A stretch of 5,594 bases of DNA from Candidatus Dormiibacter sp. (GTDB lineage Bacteria > Chloroflexota > Dormibacteria > UBA8260), in NCBI GenBank assembly GCA_025450495.1, contig JANWHI010000151.1, positions 1 through 5,594 of the forward strand, in the 5' to 3' direction. Position numbers and translations under genes: made by a program. A model generated the notes under the pieces. It ran no database searches. It was given only the letters and a program-made list of their open reading frames with translations, and was not told the origin of the DNA. Shown one piece after another: positions 1 to 5,594 of the stretch; the stretch's first letter is position 1, and each line of letters begins with the position of its first letter.

Positions 1-1
1 A

Positions 2-184
2 CCGGCGGGACGGCTCTACCACTGTGCCATGGAAGCGGACGGTCTGATCCAGGTGTTCGACGTCTGGGACTCTCAAGAGTCCTTCGACGCCTTCGGGGCG
101 ACGCTGGTCCCGATCATGACCGAGCTCGGGGCTGACCCCGGGCAGCCGCAGATCTCCCCCGTCCACAACCTCATCAACGGCTGA
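2..184 (+). CDS. Partial gene, small dimeric alpha/beta-barrel-like protein (C-terminal 60 residues)
   Basis: The window opens inside a reading frame that ends at TGA 182-184, so only the last 60 residues are visible. They begin PAGRLYHCAMEADG, run through a central QVFDVWDSQESFDAF segment and end in PVHNLING. A beta strand with a conserved-looking V-x-D-V-W, then an S/E-rich helix, then a final strand with V-H-N-L-I resembles small stand-alone proteins of the dimeric alpha/beta-barrel fold (the superfamily that holds antibiotic-biosynthesis-monooxygenase-like proteins). Those proteins are usually about 100 residues long, so roughly 40 residues would lie left of the window. No catalytic residue can be assigned and the function is unknown. 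The gene converges on ribBA, with 40 nt between the two stop codons. The fold assignment is by pattern memory; the reading frame itself is well supported by codon usage. Confidence 0.7.
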   Translation, partial: PAGRLYHCAMEADGLIQVFDVWDSQESFDAFGATLVPIMTELGADPGQPQISPVHNLING

Positions 185-185
185 G

Positions 186-236
186 GACGCCGGTCTCGCG
201 CTTCGCCTGATCCACGTCCCGGAGTCAGCCGGCGTC
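186..236. repeat. 8-bp perfect inverted repeat between convergent genes
   Basis: GACGCCGG at 186-193 is exactly complementary to CCGGCGTC at 229-236. The arms are separated by 35 nt, and the right arm lies inside the last codons of ribBA. The position, between two convergent stop codons, is where a bidirectional terminator would be expected. However, the loop is long and no T-tract follows on either strand, so it may be chance in GC-rich DNA. Confidence 0.25.
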
Positions 237-1445
237 GAGCACCTGGGTGTCGAGCAGGTGGCCCAGCTTGGTTCGCTTGGCCTCCAGGTAGCGGCGGTTG
301 TGGGCTGTCGATGGGACCAGCAGCGGCACCTGGTCGACAACCTCGAGGCCGTAGCCTGAGAGCCCGTAGTACTTACGGGGGTTGTTGGTGAGCACGCGGA
401 TCCTCTGCACGCCGAGGTCGGCGAGGATCTGCTGGCCGATGCCGTAGTCGCGCTTGTCGATGGGCAGCCCGAGGTGTTGGTTGGCCTCGACGGTGTCGAG
501 GCCGCGGTCCTGGAGCGCGTAGGCGCGGAGCTTGTCCATCAGGCCGATGCCCCTCCCCTCCTGGCGCAGGTACACGAGGACGCCGCGACCCGCCTCGCCG
601 ATGATGGTCATGGCGCGCTCCAGCTGGGCGCGGCAGTCGCATCGCTGCGACCCGAAGACGTCGCCGGTGAGGCATTCGCTGTGGACTCGCACCATCACCG
701 GATCCCCGTCGGCGACCTCGCCCCAGCAGAGCGCCACGTGGGTGGCCCCGGTGATCACGTCCTCGTAGGCGTGGATGGTGACCACTCCGTCGTCGATCGG
801 CAGCGACGTGGTGGCGCCGCGCACCACCAGGCGCTCGCTGCGGCGGCGGTAGGCGATGAGGTCGCTGATGGCGACGATGTTGACGTTGTGCTCGGCCGCG
901 AAGCCGTCGAGGTCGGCGCGGCGGGCCATGGTGCCGTCCTCGCGCATGATCTCGCAGATCACACCGGCGGGGAAGCGACCGGCCGCCTTGCAGAGGTCGA
1001 CGATCGCCTCCGTCTGGCCGGCGCGCTCGAGCACCCCTCCCGTCGCGGCGCGCAGCGGAAAGGTGTGCCCCGGTTTGGCGAAATCGACGGGACGCGCGTG
1101 CTCGTCGCAGAGCAGCCGGATCGTCGTGGCGCGGTCGAAGGCGGAGATCCCCGTGGTCACGCCACGACCGACGGCGTCGACGCTGACCGTGAACGCGGTG
1201 CCGAACTGTGATGTGTTGTTGTCAACCATGGCTGAAAGACCGAGTTCGTCCAGCCGCCATCCCTCGCACGCCACGCACACCAAGCCGCGGGCATGGGTGG
1301 CCATGAAGTTGACCGCTTCGGGCGTGACCCGGTCGGCGGCGATGGCGAGGTCGCCCTCGTTCTCGCGGTCCTCGTCGTCGACGATGATCACGAAGCGGCC
1401 CTCGCCGATGTCCTCGACGGCCTGCTCGGGGCTGCACAACGACAC
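225..1445 (-). CDS. ribBA: Bifunctional 3,4-dihydroxy-2-butanone-4-phosphate synthase / GTP cyclohydrolase II
   Basis: The 406-residue fusion supplies both riboflavin precursors: DHBP from ribulose 5-phosphate (N-terminal half) and the diaminopyrimidine from GTP (C-terminal half). The RibB domain spans about residues 5-202, with the acidic loop DDEDRENEGD at 23-32 (metal-binding Glu28), GHTFPL with His127, and Glu165 in VICEI. The RibA domain spans about 208-398. It has zinc cysteines Cys258, Cys269 and Cys271, the RQEGRGIG loop at 294-301, Asp330 and Arg332 as the expected proton acceptor and nucleophile, and LTNNPRK at 352-358. The length is normal for the fusion. The start is GTG at 1445, one base after the ribE stop, with GGAGG (1452-1456) six bases upstream; it is the last gene of the operon. 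Odd: residue 144 is Gln (AGQTEA), where E. coli RibB has the metal ligand His153 (GGHTEA). Identity is secure; DHBP synthase activity is inferred. Confidence 0.97.
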   Translation of the reverse strand: MSLCSPEQAVEDIGEGRFVIIVDDEDRENEGDLAIAADRVTPEAVNFMATHARGLVCVACEGWRLDELGLSAMVDNNTSQFGTAFTVSVDAVGRGVTTGISAFDRATTIRLLCDEHARPVDFAKPGHTFPLRAATGGVLERAGQTEAIVDLCKAAGRFPAGVICEIMREDGTMARRADLDGFAAEHNVNIVAISDLIAYRRRSERLVVRGATTSLPIDDGVVTIHAYEDVITGATHVALCWGEVADGDPVMVRVHSECLTGDVFGSQRCDCRAQLERAMTIIGEAGRGVLVYLRQEGRGIGLMDKLRAYALQDRGLDTVEANQHLGLPIDKRDYGIGQQILADLGVQRIRVLTNNPRKYYGLSGYGLEVVDQVPLLVPSTAHNRRYLEAKRTKLGHLLDTQVLDAG

Positions 1446-1446
1446 G

Positions 1447-2070
1447 TCAGGCCTCCGCGGTGAGCACGACCGACCGCGCCGTGCGCAGCTGCGCGGCGAT
1501 GCCGCGCTGCACGTACTTTGCCACCAGGTCGGCCTCGAGATTCACAGCGGTCCCAGCGGCCCAGGAACCGGCCGTGGTGCGCTCGCGCGTGTACGGGATC
1601 AGCGAGACGGTGAAGTCGGCGTCGCCGACGTCGACGACCGTCAGGCTGATCCCGTCGATGGCGACACATCCCTTCTCGACGAGCAGCGGCAGCAGCTGCG
1701 AAGGGGGCACCACCGTCACCCACGTCGCGTTGCCGTCGGCGCGGGTGCCGGTCACCGTGCCGACGCCGTCGACGTGGCCGGTGACGAGGTGACCACCGAC
1801 CCGCCCGTCGTGGCGCATCGCGGCCTCGAGGTTGACCGGGTGGCCAACAGCCAGCCCACCGAGCGTGGTTCGCGCCAGGGTCTCGGGCATGACGTCGGCG
1901 ACGAACCCGCCGCTGATGAAATCGCTGACGGTCAGGCAGCAGCCGCTGACGGCGATGCTGTCGCCGCGGCGCGCGCCGCGAAGCACCTCGCCGCATTCGA
2001 TCCGCACTCGCCCGGCGGCGAGGTCGATGCTGTCGAAGCGGCCGAGCTCCTCCACGATCCCGCTGAACAT
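1447..2070 (-). CDS. ribE: Riboflavin synthase, alpha chain
   Basis: This 207-residue protein catalyses the last step of riboflavin synthesis, dismutation of two 6,7-dimethyl-8-ribityllumazine molecules into riboflavin and the diaminopyrimidine that returns to the pathway. It starts with the family's signature MFSGIVEE (Phe2 is part of the active site). It has two lumazine-binding repeats, about residues 1-95 and 96-195. The first carries SGCCLTV (42-48) and the second GGHLVTGHVDG (92-102) and DGISLTV (139-145). The duplicated motif positions and length fit the trimeric family. The ATG at 2070-2068 directly follows the ribD stop TAG (2073-2071) with no spacer. No convincing Shine-Dalgarno precedes it, so translation probably depends on coupling to ribD. 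In actinobacterial literature the gene may be called ribC. No missing key residue was seen. Confidence 0.96.
   Translation of the reverse strand: MFSGIVEELGRFDSIDLAAGRVRIECGEVLRGARRGDSIAVSGCCLTVSDFISGGFVADVMPETLARTTLGGLAVGHPVNLEAAMRHDGRVGGHLVTGHVDGVGTVTGTRADGNATWVTVVPPSQLLPLLVEKGCVAIDGISLTVVDVGDADFTVSLIPYTRERTTAGSWAAGTAVNLEADLVAKYVQRGIAAQLRTARSVVLTAEA
1452..1456 (-). promoter_or_regulatory. Shine-Dalgarno site of ribBA
   Basis: The minus strand reads GGAGG here, inside the last codons of ribE and six bases before the GTG at 1445. It is the best Shine-Dalgarno match seen at any start in the window and supports the GTG start. ribD and ribE have only weak or no such sites. Confidence 0.8.
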
Positions 2071-3168
2071 CTAGCGCACACAGTACCCGGTCACGATCAG
2101 ATCGCCGCCCAATCGCTCCACATCGAGGTCGCGAAGCTCGAGAGCCTCATTGAGGTTGGCAACCCCCTGGCCGCCGAAGGCCCCCGGCGCCGCCGCGCCG
2201 CCGATCAGGCGCGGCGCCAGGATCGCAACCACCGCATCGATCGCACGCTGATCGAGCAGGCTGCCGAGCAGCTCCGCGCCGCCCTCAGCGAGCACGCTGA
2301 TCACCTGGCGGCGGCCGAGCGTGCGCAGCAGCTCCTCGAGGTCGACGCGGCCGCCGGCGTCGGGGAGCACGAGCACCTCGGCTCCGACCCCCTCGAGGGC
2401 GGCGATGCTGTCGCGCGGGGCCGCTTGCGTGGTCGCGATGAGCACCTTGCCGCCGTCCGGCTGCAGGAGCCGAGCCGTGGTCGGGATTCGCAGCCGGCTG
2501 TCGGCGACCACCCGCAACGGTTGCCTGCCGTCCTGTTCGAGCCGGACCGTCAGCTGCGGGTCGTCGTCGACCACTGTCCCTGCCCCGACCAGGACGGCGT
2601 CGTGGCGACGCCGCAGCAGGTGGGCCAGCCGGCGTGACGGCTCTGAGCTGATCCAGCGCGATTCGCCGGTGCGGGTGGCGATCCGCCCATCGAGCGACGC
2701 GGCGAACTTGGCGGTCACGTACGGCAGCCCGGTGCGCATGTGCGTCAGGTAGAAGCGGTTGAGTCGCTCTGCCTGGGCGCCGCCGAGACCGACCTCGACG
2801 GGAACGCCGGCGGCCTCGAGCCCAGCCACGCCGCGGCCGGCGACGTCGGGGTTGGGGTCGAGCATCGCCACCACCACCCGCCGCGGCCCGGCGGCGATGA
2901 CGGCATCGACGCAGGGCGGGGTGCGGCGGTGCACGGTGCAGGGCTCGAGGGTGACGAAGAGGTCGGCGCCACGTGCGGCCTCGCCCGCGGCTGCCAGGGC
3001 AAGAACCTCCGCGTGCGGCTCCCCCGCCCGTTGGTGGTGGCCGGTGGCCATGACCTCGCCGTCGCGCGCGACCACCGCCCCCACCATCGGGTTGGGGCTG
3101 GTGGCATGGTCGGCCAGCGCTGCCGCGGCCAGGGCGAGGTCCATGCAGGCCGCGTCGTCGTAGCGCAT
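2071..3168 (-). CDS. ribD: Bifunctional diaminohydroxyphosphoribosylaminopyrimidine deaminase / reductase
   Basis: The 365-residue enzyme deaminates the pyrimidine made by GTP cyclohydrolase II and then reduces its ribose side chain with NADPH. The N-terminal deaminase domain (about 1-143) has [10 protein letters not shown] (24-33), the zinc motif PHAE (51-54, ligand His52 and catalytic Glu54), and a Cys77-to-Cys86 zinc loop. The reductase domain (about 150-363) starts [11 protein letters not shown], followed by RWIS (171-174), [15 protein letters not shown] (195-209) and LAEGGAEL (293-300). Length is normal. An open frame runs upstream to 3498 but overlaps rlmN and is Arg/Pro-rich, so ATG 3168 was chosen; it gives the family's usual N-terminus. 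A weak GAGAA precedes it. The gene starts 17 nt after the rlmN stop. Odd: the zinc loop is [10 protein letters not shown] rather than the usual CSHxGRTPPC, with Val79 at the normal His position and Arg81 at the Gly. Confidence 0.95.
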   Translation of the reverse strand: MRYDDAACMDLALAAAALADHATSPNPMVGAVVARDGEVMATGHHQRAGEPHAEVLALAAAGEAARGADLFVTLEPCTVHRRTPPCVDAVIAAGPRRVVVAMLDPNPDVAGRGVAGLEAAGVPVEVGLGGAQAERLNRFYLTHMRTGLPYVTAKFAASLDGRIATRTGESRWISSEPSRRLAHLLRRRHDAVLVGAGTVVDDDPQLTVRLEQDGRQPLRVVADSRLRIPTTARLLQPDGGKVLIATTQAAPRDSIAALEGVGAEVLVLPDAGGRVDLEELLRTLGRRQVISVLAEGGAELLGSLLDQRAIDAVVAILAPRLIGGAAAPGAFGGQGVANLNEALELRDLDVERLGGDLIVTGYCVR

Positions 3169-3185
3169 GACGGTTCTCAGAGTGC

Positions 3186-4292
3186 TCAGACAGCCGGGGC
3201 GCGCTGAGGTGGTGACAGCGTGCCGTCGGGGCGAAGCATCCGGCGCTGCTCCAGCTCGGCGCGCAGCTGGCCGCACGCCGCGTCGGTGTCGCCACCCCGG
3301 GTGTCCCGCACGGTGACGGCCGTGCCCTCGAGCTCGGCGAGGAAGGCGAGCTCGCCACGCCGGTTCGGCGGTCCCCAGGGGCTGCCCTCGACGTGGTTCA
3401 TCGGGATCACGTTGACGTGGGCGTGGGCGATGCGGGCGAGCTCGGCCAGCCCGCGGGCCTGCTCGGGTGAGTCGTTGACACCGCCGATCAGGCACCACTC
3501 GAAGCTCAGCCGCCGGCCGGTGCGCCGCGCGTAGTCGGTGCCTGCGTCGACCAGGCTGGCGATGGGATGGGCGCGGTTGAGCGGCACCAGCCGATCGCGC
3601 AGCTCGTCGGTGGCGGCGTGCAGCGAGATGGCCAGGGTGCAGGCGATTCCCTCATCGGCGAGGCGGCGGATGGCAGGCACCACACCACTGGTCGAGACGG
3701 TGATCCGGCGGGCGCTGATCCCTGCCTGACCGGTGAGGACTCGCAGCGACGCCACCGTCGTGTCGTACGCGGCCAGCGGCTCGCCCATGCCCATGTAGAC
3801 GACGTGGGTCACCGGGCCCAATCCGCGCCGGTGCAGGGCGGCGGCGGCAACGCGCACCTGGTCGACCACCTCGGCGGGGGTGCACGACCGGCGCAGGCCC
3901 ATCCGCCCGGTGGCGCAGAACGGGCAGCCGACGGCGCAGCCCACCTGGGTGCTGACGCAGATCGTCGATCGCCGCCGCGAGCGCGGCCGGGCCGGCGTCT
4001 CCATCGCCACCGTCTCGACGGTCTGGCCGTCACCCAGCCGGCAGAGCAGCTTCACGGTCAGGCCGTCATCCGCCTCGCTCTCGGCGCCCACACTGACGGT
4101 TGAGAACTGCAGGTCGCCGGCCAGCGCGTCGCGCAGCGCCACCGGGAACTGACGGATGTCGTCGAGCTCGCTGATGAAGGGCTGCCAGGCGGCTCGACGC
4201 AGCTGCGCCACACGGAAGGGTGGCGCCCCGCGCGCCGCGATCAACTCCGCAAGGGCGGCGTCCGAGGCTGTGCTGAGAGCGATTGCCGACAT
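3186..4292 (-). CDS. rlmN: Dual-specificity 23S rRNA A2503 / tRNA A37 C2-methyltransferase (radical SAM)
   Basis: RlmN methylates carbon 2 of A2503 in 23S rRNA, and of A37 in some tRNAs, by radical SAM chemistry. With the chosen start it has 368 residues. An N-terminal RNA-binding part (about 8-100) holds the conserved Glu93 in VETV. Cluster cysteines 119, 123 and 126 form the [11 protein letters not shown] motif. Next come YMGMGEPL (166-173, SAM binding), TVSTSGVVP (198-206) and AISLHA (221-226). DAACGQL near the C-terminus has Cys340 as the cysteine that carries the transient methyl group. Three in-frame starts exist: TTG 4343, ATG 4301 and ATG 4292. I chose ATG 4292 because a TACCAT -10 box sits seven bases before it and the family N-terminus begins soon after; ATG 4301 remains possible. 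It is the first gene of the tight group with ribD, ribE and ribBA. Confidence 0.94.
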   Translation of the reverse strand: MSAIALSTASDAALAELIAARGAPPFRVAQLRRAAWQPFISELDDIRQFPVALRDALAGDLQFSTVSVGAESEADDGLTVKLLCRLGDGQTVETVAMETPARPRSRRRSTICVSTQVGCAVGCPFCATGRMGLRRSCTPAEVVDQVRVAAAALHRRGLGPVTHVVYMGMGEPLAAYDTTVASLRVLTGQAGISARRITVSTSGVVPAIRRLADEGIACTLAISLHAATDELRDRLVPLNRAHPIASLVDAGTDYARRTGRRLSFEWCLIGGVNDSPEQARGLAELARIAHAHVNVIPMNHVEGSPWGPPNRRGELAFLAELEGTAVTVRDTRGGDTDAACGQLRAELEQRRMLRPDGTLSPPQRAPAV

Positions 4293-4299
4293 CGCGTCC

Positions 4300-4305
4300 A
4301 TGGTA
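4300..4305 (-). promoter_or_regulatory. Candidate -10 box, leaderless rlmN-rib operon promoter
   Basis: On the minus strand the hexamer TACCAT (TANNNT) ends seven bases before ATG 4292. This fits a transcript that begins at or next to the start codon, common in actinobacteria. No -35 element is recognisable. If correct, it would drive rlmN, ribD, ribE and ribBA together and would exclude the upstream ATG at 4301. No FMN riboswitch-like segment lies between rlmN and the divergent gene (4293-4366). Confidence 0.45.
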
Positions 4306-4354
4306 GTGGCAGCTCGCCGGCCGCCAGCCGAGCGCGGTGCCAATCTCCGCTGCC

Positions 4355-4360
4355 TAGACT
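4355..4360 (+). promoter_or_regulatory. Candidate -10 box, leaderless promoter of small membrane protein gene
   Basis: TAGACT matches the actinobacterial TANNNT -10 pattern and ends exactly six bases before the GTG at 4367. This is the spacing expected if transcription starts on the first base of the start codon. No Shine-Dalgarno sequence precedes the GTG, in keeping with a leaderless message. No clear -35 hexamer is seen. Confidence 0.6.
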
Positions 4361-4366
4361 GCGGCG

Positions 4367-4576
4367 GTGCGTGACCTGGTCAGCAGCCTGCTCGGGGTGC
4401 CGGCAACCATCCTCATCGCTGCCGGGCTCGGCCTCGCGGGGGTGACCGTTGTCAGCAGGTTGAGGCGGCGCCGCGAGCCGCCGATCCGGTGGGTGCACCT
4501 GGCGCTTGGCGTCGCCATCTTCGCGGCCGGCGGCCTCGTCATGGTTCTCGACGTGGCCGTCGTCGGGGTGCGGTGA
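4367..4576 (+). CDS. Small two-helix membrane protein of unknown function
   Basis: I do not recognise this 69-residue protein. It has two hydrophobic segments, about residues 12-31 (PATILIAAGLGLAGVTVVS) and 43-67 (rich in V, L, A, G). They are joined by the strongly basic loop RLRRRREPPIRW. By the positive-inside rule the loop would be cytoplasmic and both ends outside, giving a membrane hairpin. There is no cleavable signal peptide, cysteine or catalytic motif. The frame has the GC-rich third positions of its neighbours, and the GTG start lies six bases after a TAGACT -10 box, which argues for a real, leaderless gene. It is divergent from rlmN, and its stop is six bases from the folE stop on the other strand, so the two messages probably overlap at their 3' ends. 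Context gives no firm role. Confidence 0.7.
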   Translation: MRDLVSSLLGVPATILIAAGLGLAGVTVVSRLRRRREPPIRWVHLALGVAIFAAGGLVMVLDVAVVGVR

Positions 4577-4582
4577 GCGTCC

Positions 4583-5209
4583 TCAGGTGCGGCCCAGGAG
4601 GTCGAGGAACTCGCCCCGGCACTTGGGGTCGTCCTGGAAGGCGCCGGTGAGCGCCGACGTCACCGTGCGGCTGTTCTGCTTCTCGACACCGCGCATCATC
4701 ATGCAGAGGTGCGACGCCTCGATGACAACGGCGCTGCCGTAGGGATCGAGGGCATCGTCCAGCGCGGTGGCGATCTGCGTGGTCAGCCGCTCCTGCACCT
4801 GGAGGCGCCGGGCGAAGACCTCGACGATGCGCGGCACCTTGCTGAGCCCGAGGATGCGTCCGCGCGGCAGGTAGGCCACGTGGGCCCTTCCGAAGAAGGG
4901 CAGCAGGTGGTGCTCGCAGAGCGAATACACCTCGATGTCGCGGACCAGCACCATCTCCTCGTACGCCTCGGCGAACACGGCGCCGTTGATGACGTCGGCG
5001 ACGTCGTGGTCGTACCCGCTGAGCAGGAAGCGGAGGCTGCGCGCCACCCGGTCGGGGGTATGCAGCAGGCCTTCGCGTTCGGTGTCCTCGCCGAGCTCGC
5101 GGATCAGCTTCTCGACGAGCCCCGCGACGGGATCGTCGCCGGCTTCGTCGCCAGGGGTGACGGGCTGGTCGCGCGGTGCGCGCATCGGCAGCGGCGTGGG
5201 CTCGGCCAT
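4583..5209 (-). CDS. folE: GTP cyclohydrolase I
   Basis: FolE converts GTP to 7,8-dihydroneopterin triphosphate, the first step of tetrahydrofolate synthesis. The protein has 208 residues. About 27 poorly conserved, Pro/Asp-rich residues come first, then the catalytic domain: [12 protein letters not shown] (47-58), [20 protein letters not shown] (94-113), [20 protein letters not shown] (121-140), [10 protein letters not shown] (166-175) and SRTVTSA (180-186). The zinc ligands are Cys98, His101 and Cys169, with the same 71-residue Cys-Cys spacing as Cys110/Cys181 of the E. coli enzyme, so this is the zinc-dependent type IA family. The frame stays open to 5356, but that extension overlaps the upstream gene, so ATG 5209 was chosen. 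It lies six bases after a CATAGT -10-like box and has no Shine-Dalgarno. No other folate gene is visible; the upstream neighbour on the same strand is a dehydrogenase. Confidence 0.97.
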   Translation of the reverse strand: MAEPTPLPMRAPRDQPVTPGDEAGDDPVAGLVEKLIRELGEDTEREGLLHTPDRVARSLRFLLSGYDHDVADVINGAVFAEAYEEMVLVRDIEVYSLCEHHLLPFFGRAHVAYLPRGRILGLSKVPRIVEVFARRLQVQERLTTQIATALDDALDPYGSAVVIEASHLCMMMRGVEKQNSRTVTSALTGAFQDDPKCRGEFLDLLGRT

Positions 5210-5215
5210 CGCCCC

Positions 5216-5221
5216 ACTATG
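5216..5221 (-). promoter_or_regulatory. Candidate -10 box, leaderless folE promoter
   Basis: The minus strand reads CATAGT, one mismatch from TATAGT, exactly six bases before the folE ATG at 5209. The bases between are GGGGCG, which is not a well-placed ribosome binding site. This suggests a leaderless folE message started in the 58-nt gap after the dehydrogenase gene, so folE need not depend on read-through. No clear -35 is seen. Confidence 0.5.
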
Positions 5222-5267
5222 CCACCCGGTGCCGCCCGCGGCGCTGGCAGACAGTGCGGCCCCGCGA

Positions 5268-5594
5268 TCAGCGGTTGCTGTTGATGGGGATGTTGGTGCC
5301 CGACAGCGGGGCGGCTGCGTCGCTGAGCAGGAACTCGACGATCGCGGCCACGTCATCCGGGGTCATGCCGGCGCGCAGGTGCGGCGCCGCGCGTTGCAGC
5401 ATCTTGGTGTCGACGGCCCCGGGGCTCAGGCAGACACAGCGCACCCCATGCTCGCGCCCCTCGAGCGCCACCGCCTCAGTCAGCGCGATGACGCCCGCCT
5501 TGGACACGTTGTACGACGCCAGCCCGGGGAACTTCTCCACGCCGGCGACGCCTGAGAGCGAAGCCATGTTGACGATGACGCCGCCGCCAGTCTC
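5268..5594 (-). CDS. Short-chain dehydrogenase/reductase (SDR), C-terminal part
   Basis: The frame enters at the right edge of the window and ends at TGA 5270-5268, leaving 108 residues of an NAD(P)-dependent oxidoreductase of the classical SDR type. An internal ATG at 5567 is not the start, because the frame continues upstream as ETGGGVIVN, the strand that leads to the catalytic serine. Visible active-site elements are Asn9-Met-Ala-Ser12 and the Tyr28-x-x-x-Lys32 motif (YNVSK), followed by LSPGAVDT (93rd-percentile typical cofactor-loop region of SDRs) and a terminal [10 protein letters not shown] strand. The Ser12-to-Tyr28 gap is 16, against about 13 in FabG, a small insertion. The Rossmann glycine motif lies outside the window, so cofactor and substrate cannot be named. 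It is upstream of folE on the same strand, with a 58-nt gap. A pterin-related role is possible but unsupported. Confidence 0.88.
   Translation of the reverse strand, partial: ETGGGVIVNMASLSGVAGVEKFPGLASYNVSKAGVIALTEAVALEGREHGVRCVCLSPGAVDTKMLQRAAPHLRAGMTPDDVAAIVEFLLSDAAAPLSGTNIPINSNR

Noticed and set aside
474..1211. Plus-strand open frame of 245 codons opposite ribBA
   Set aside because: Antisense shadow of ribBA with biased composition and no recognisable motif or start signal.
856..2637. Very long plus-strand open frame (593 codons) opposite ribBA, ribE and part of ribD
   Set aside because: Its translation is Ala/Arg/Asp/His-rich and low in pattern, it lies fully antisense to three unmistakable genes, and such long antisense frames are usual in very GC-rich DNA.
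3169..3498. 110-codon N-terminal extension of ribD
   Set aside because: It overlaps the conserved C-terminal part of rlmN, is dominated by Arg and Pro, and the normal RidD-family N-terminus begins at ATG 3168.
4293..4343. TTG start at 4343 for rlmN, adding 17 residues
   Set aside because: No ribosome binding site precedes it, the added residues are Arg/Ala-rich, and a -10-like box lies downstream of it.
4241..4542. Minus-strand open frames opposite the small membrane protein gene
   Set aside because: Arg/Pro/Ser-rich translations without hydrophobic or conserved pattern; the plus-strand frame has the better start context and composition.
4574..4585. TGAG-CGTC-CTCA small hairpin over the two convergent stop codons
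   Set aside because: Only four base pairs, arising from the two TGA stops facing each other, with no extension or T-tract.
5210..5356. 49-codon N-terminal extension of folE
   Set aside because: It overlaps the SDR C-terminus in another frame and shows no conserved sequence; ATG 5209 has a well-placed -10-like box.

Overview
This is a gene-dense, strongly GC-rich window that looks like chromosomal DNA of an actinobacterium or a close high-GC relative. The evidence is the extreme GC preference at third codon positions, GTG starts, the order ribD-ribE-ribBA, and three genes that start a few bases after a TANNNT-like -10 box, as leaderless actinobacterial genes do. Nothing in the window points to a mobile element, phage, CRISPR array or RNA gene. 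I cannot name the species.

From left to right: (1) the 3' end of a plus-strand gene for a small dimeric alpha/beta-barrel-like protein (2-184). (2) A compact minus-strand operon, read from right to left as rlmN (4292-3186), ribD (3168-2071), ribE (2070-1447) and ribBA (1445-225). rlmN encodes the 23S rRNA/tRNA adenine-C2 methyltransferase. The next three genes encode the bifunctional deaminase/reductase, riboflavin synthase, and a fused DHBP synthase/GTP cyclohydrolase II. The gaps are 17, 0 and 1 nt. (3) A short plus-strand gene for a two-helix membrane protein (4367-4576), transcribed divergently from rlmN. (4) folE, GTP cyclohydrolase I (5209-4583, minus). (5) The C-terminal part of a short-chain dehydrogenase/reductase on the minus strand, cut by the right edge (5594-5268).

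How the genes work together: RibBA makes both riboflavin precursors, one from GTP and one from ribulose 5-phosphate. RibD carries out the next two pyrimidine steps, and RibE makes riboflavin from lumazine. Lumazine synthase (ribH), which often follows ribBA, is absent: a convergent gene lies there instead. FolE opens the pterin/folate branch from the same substrate, GTP. No FMN riboswitch is visible upstream of the rib genes.

No clearly new system is present. The points most worth a second look are substitutions at usually conserved active-site positions in RibBA (His to Gln) and RibD (His to Val), the placement of rlmN at the head of the riboflavin operon without ribH, and a set of apparently leaderless promoters that also decide the start codons.
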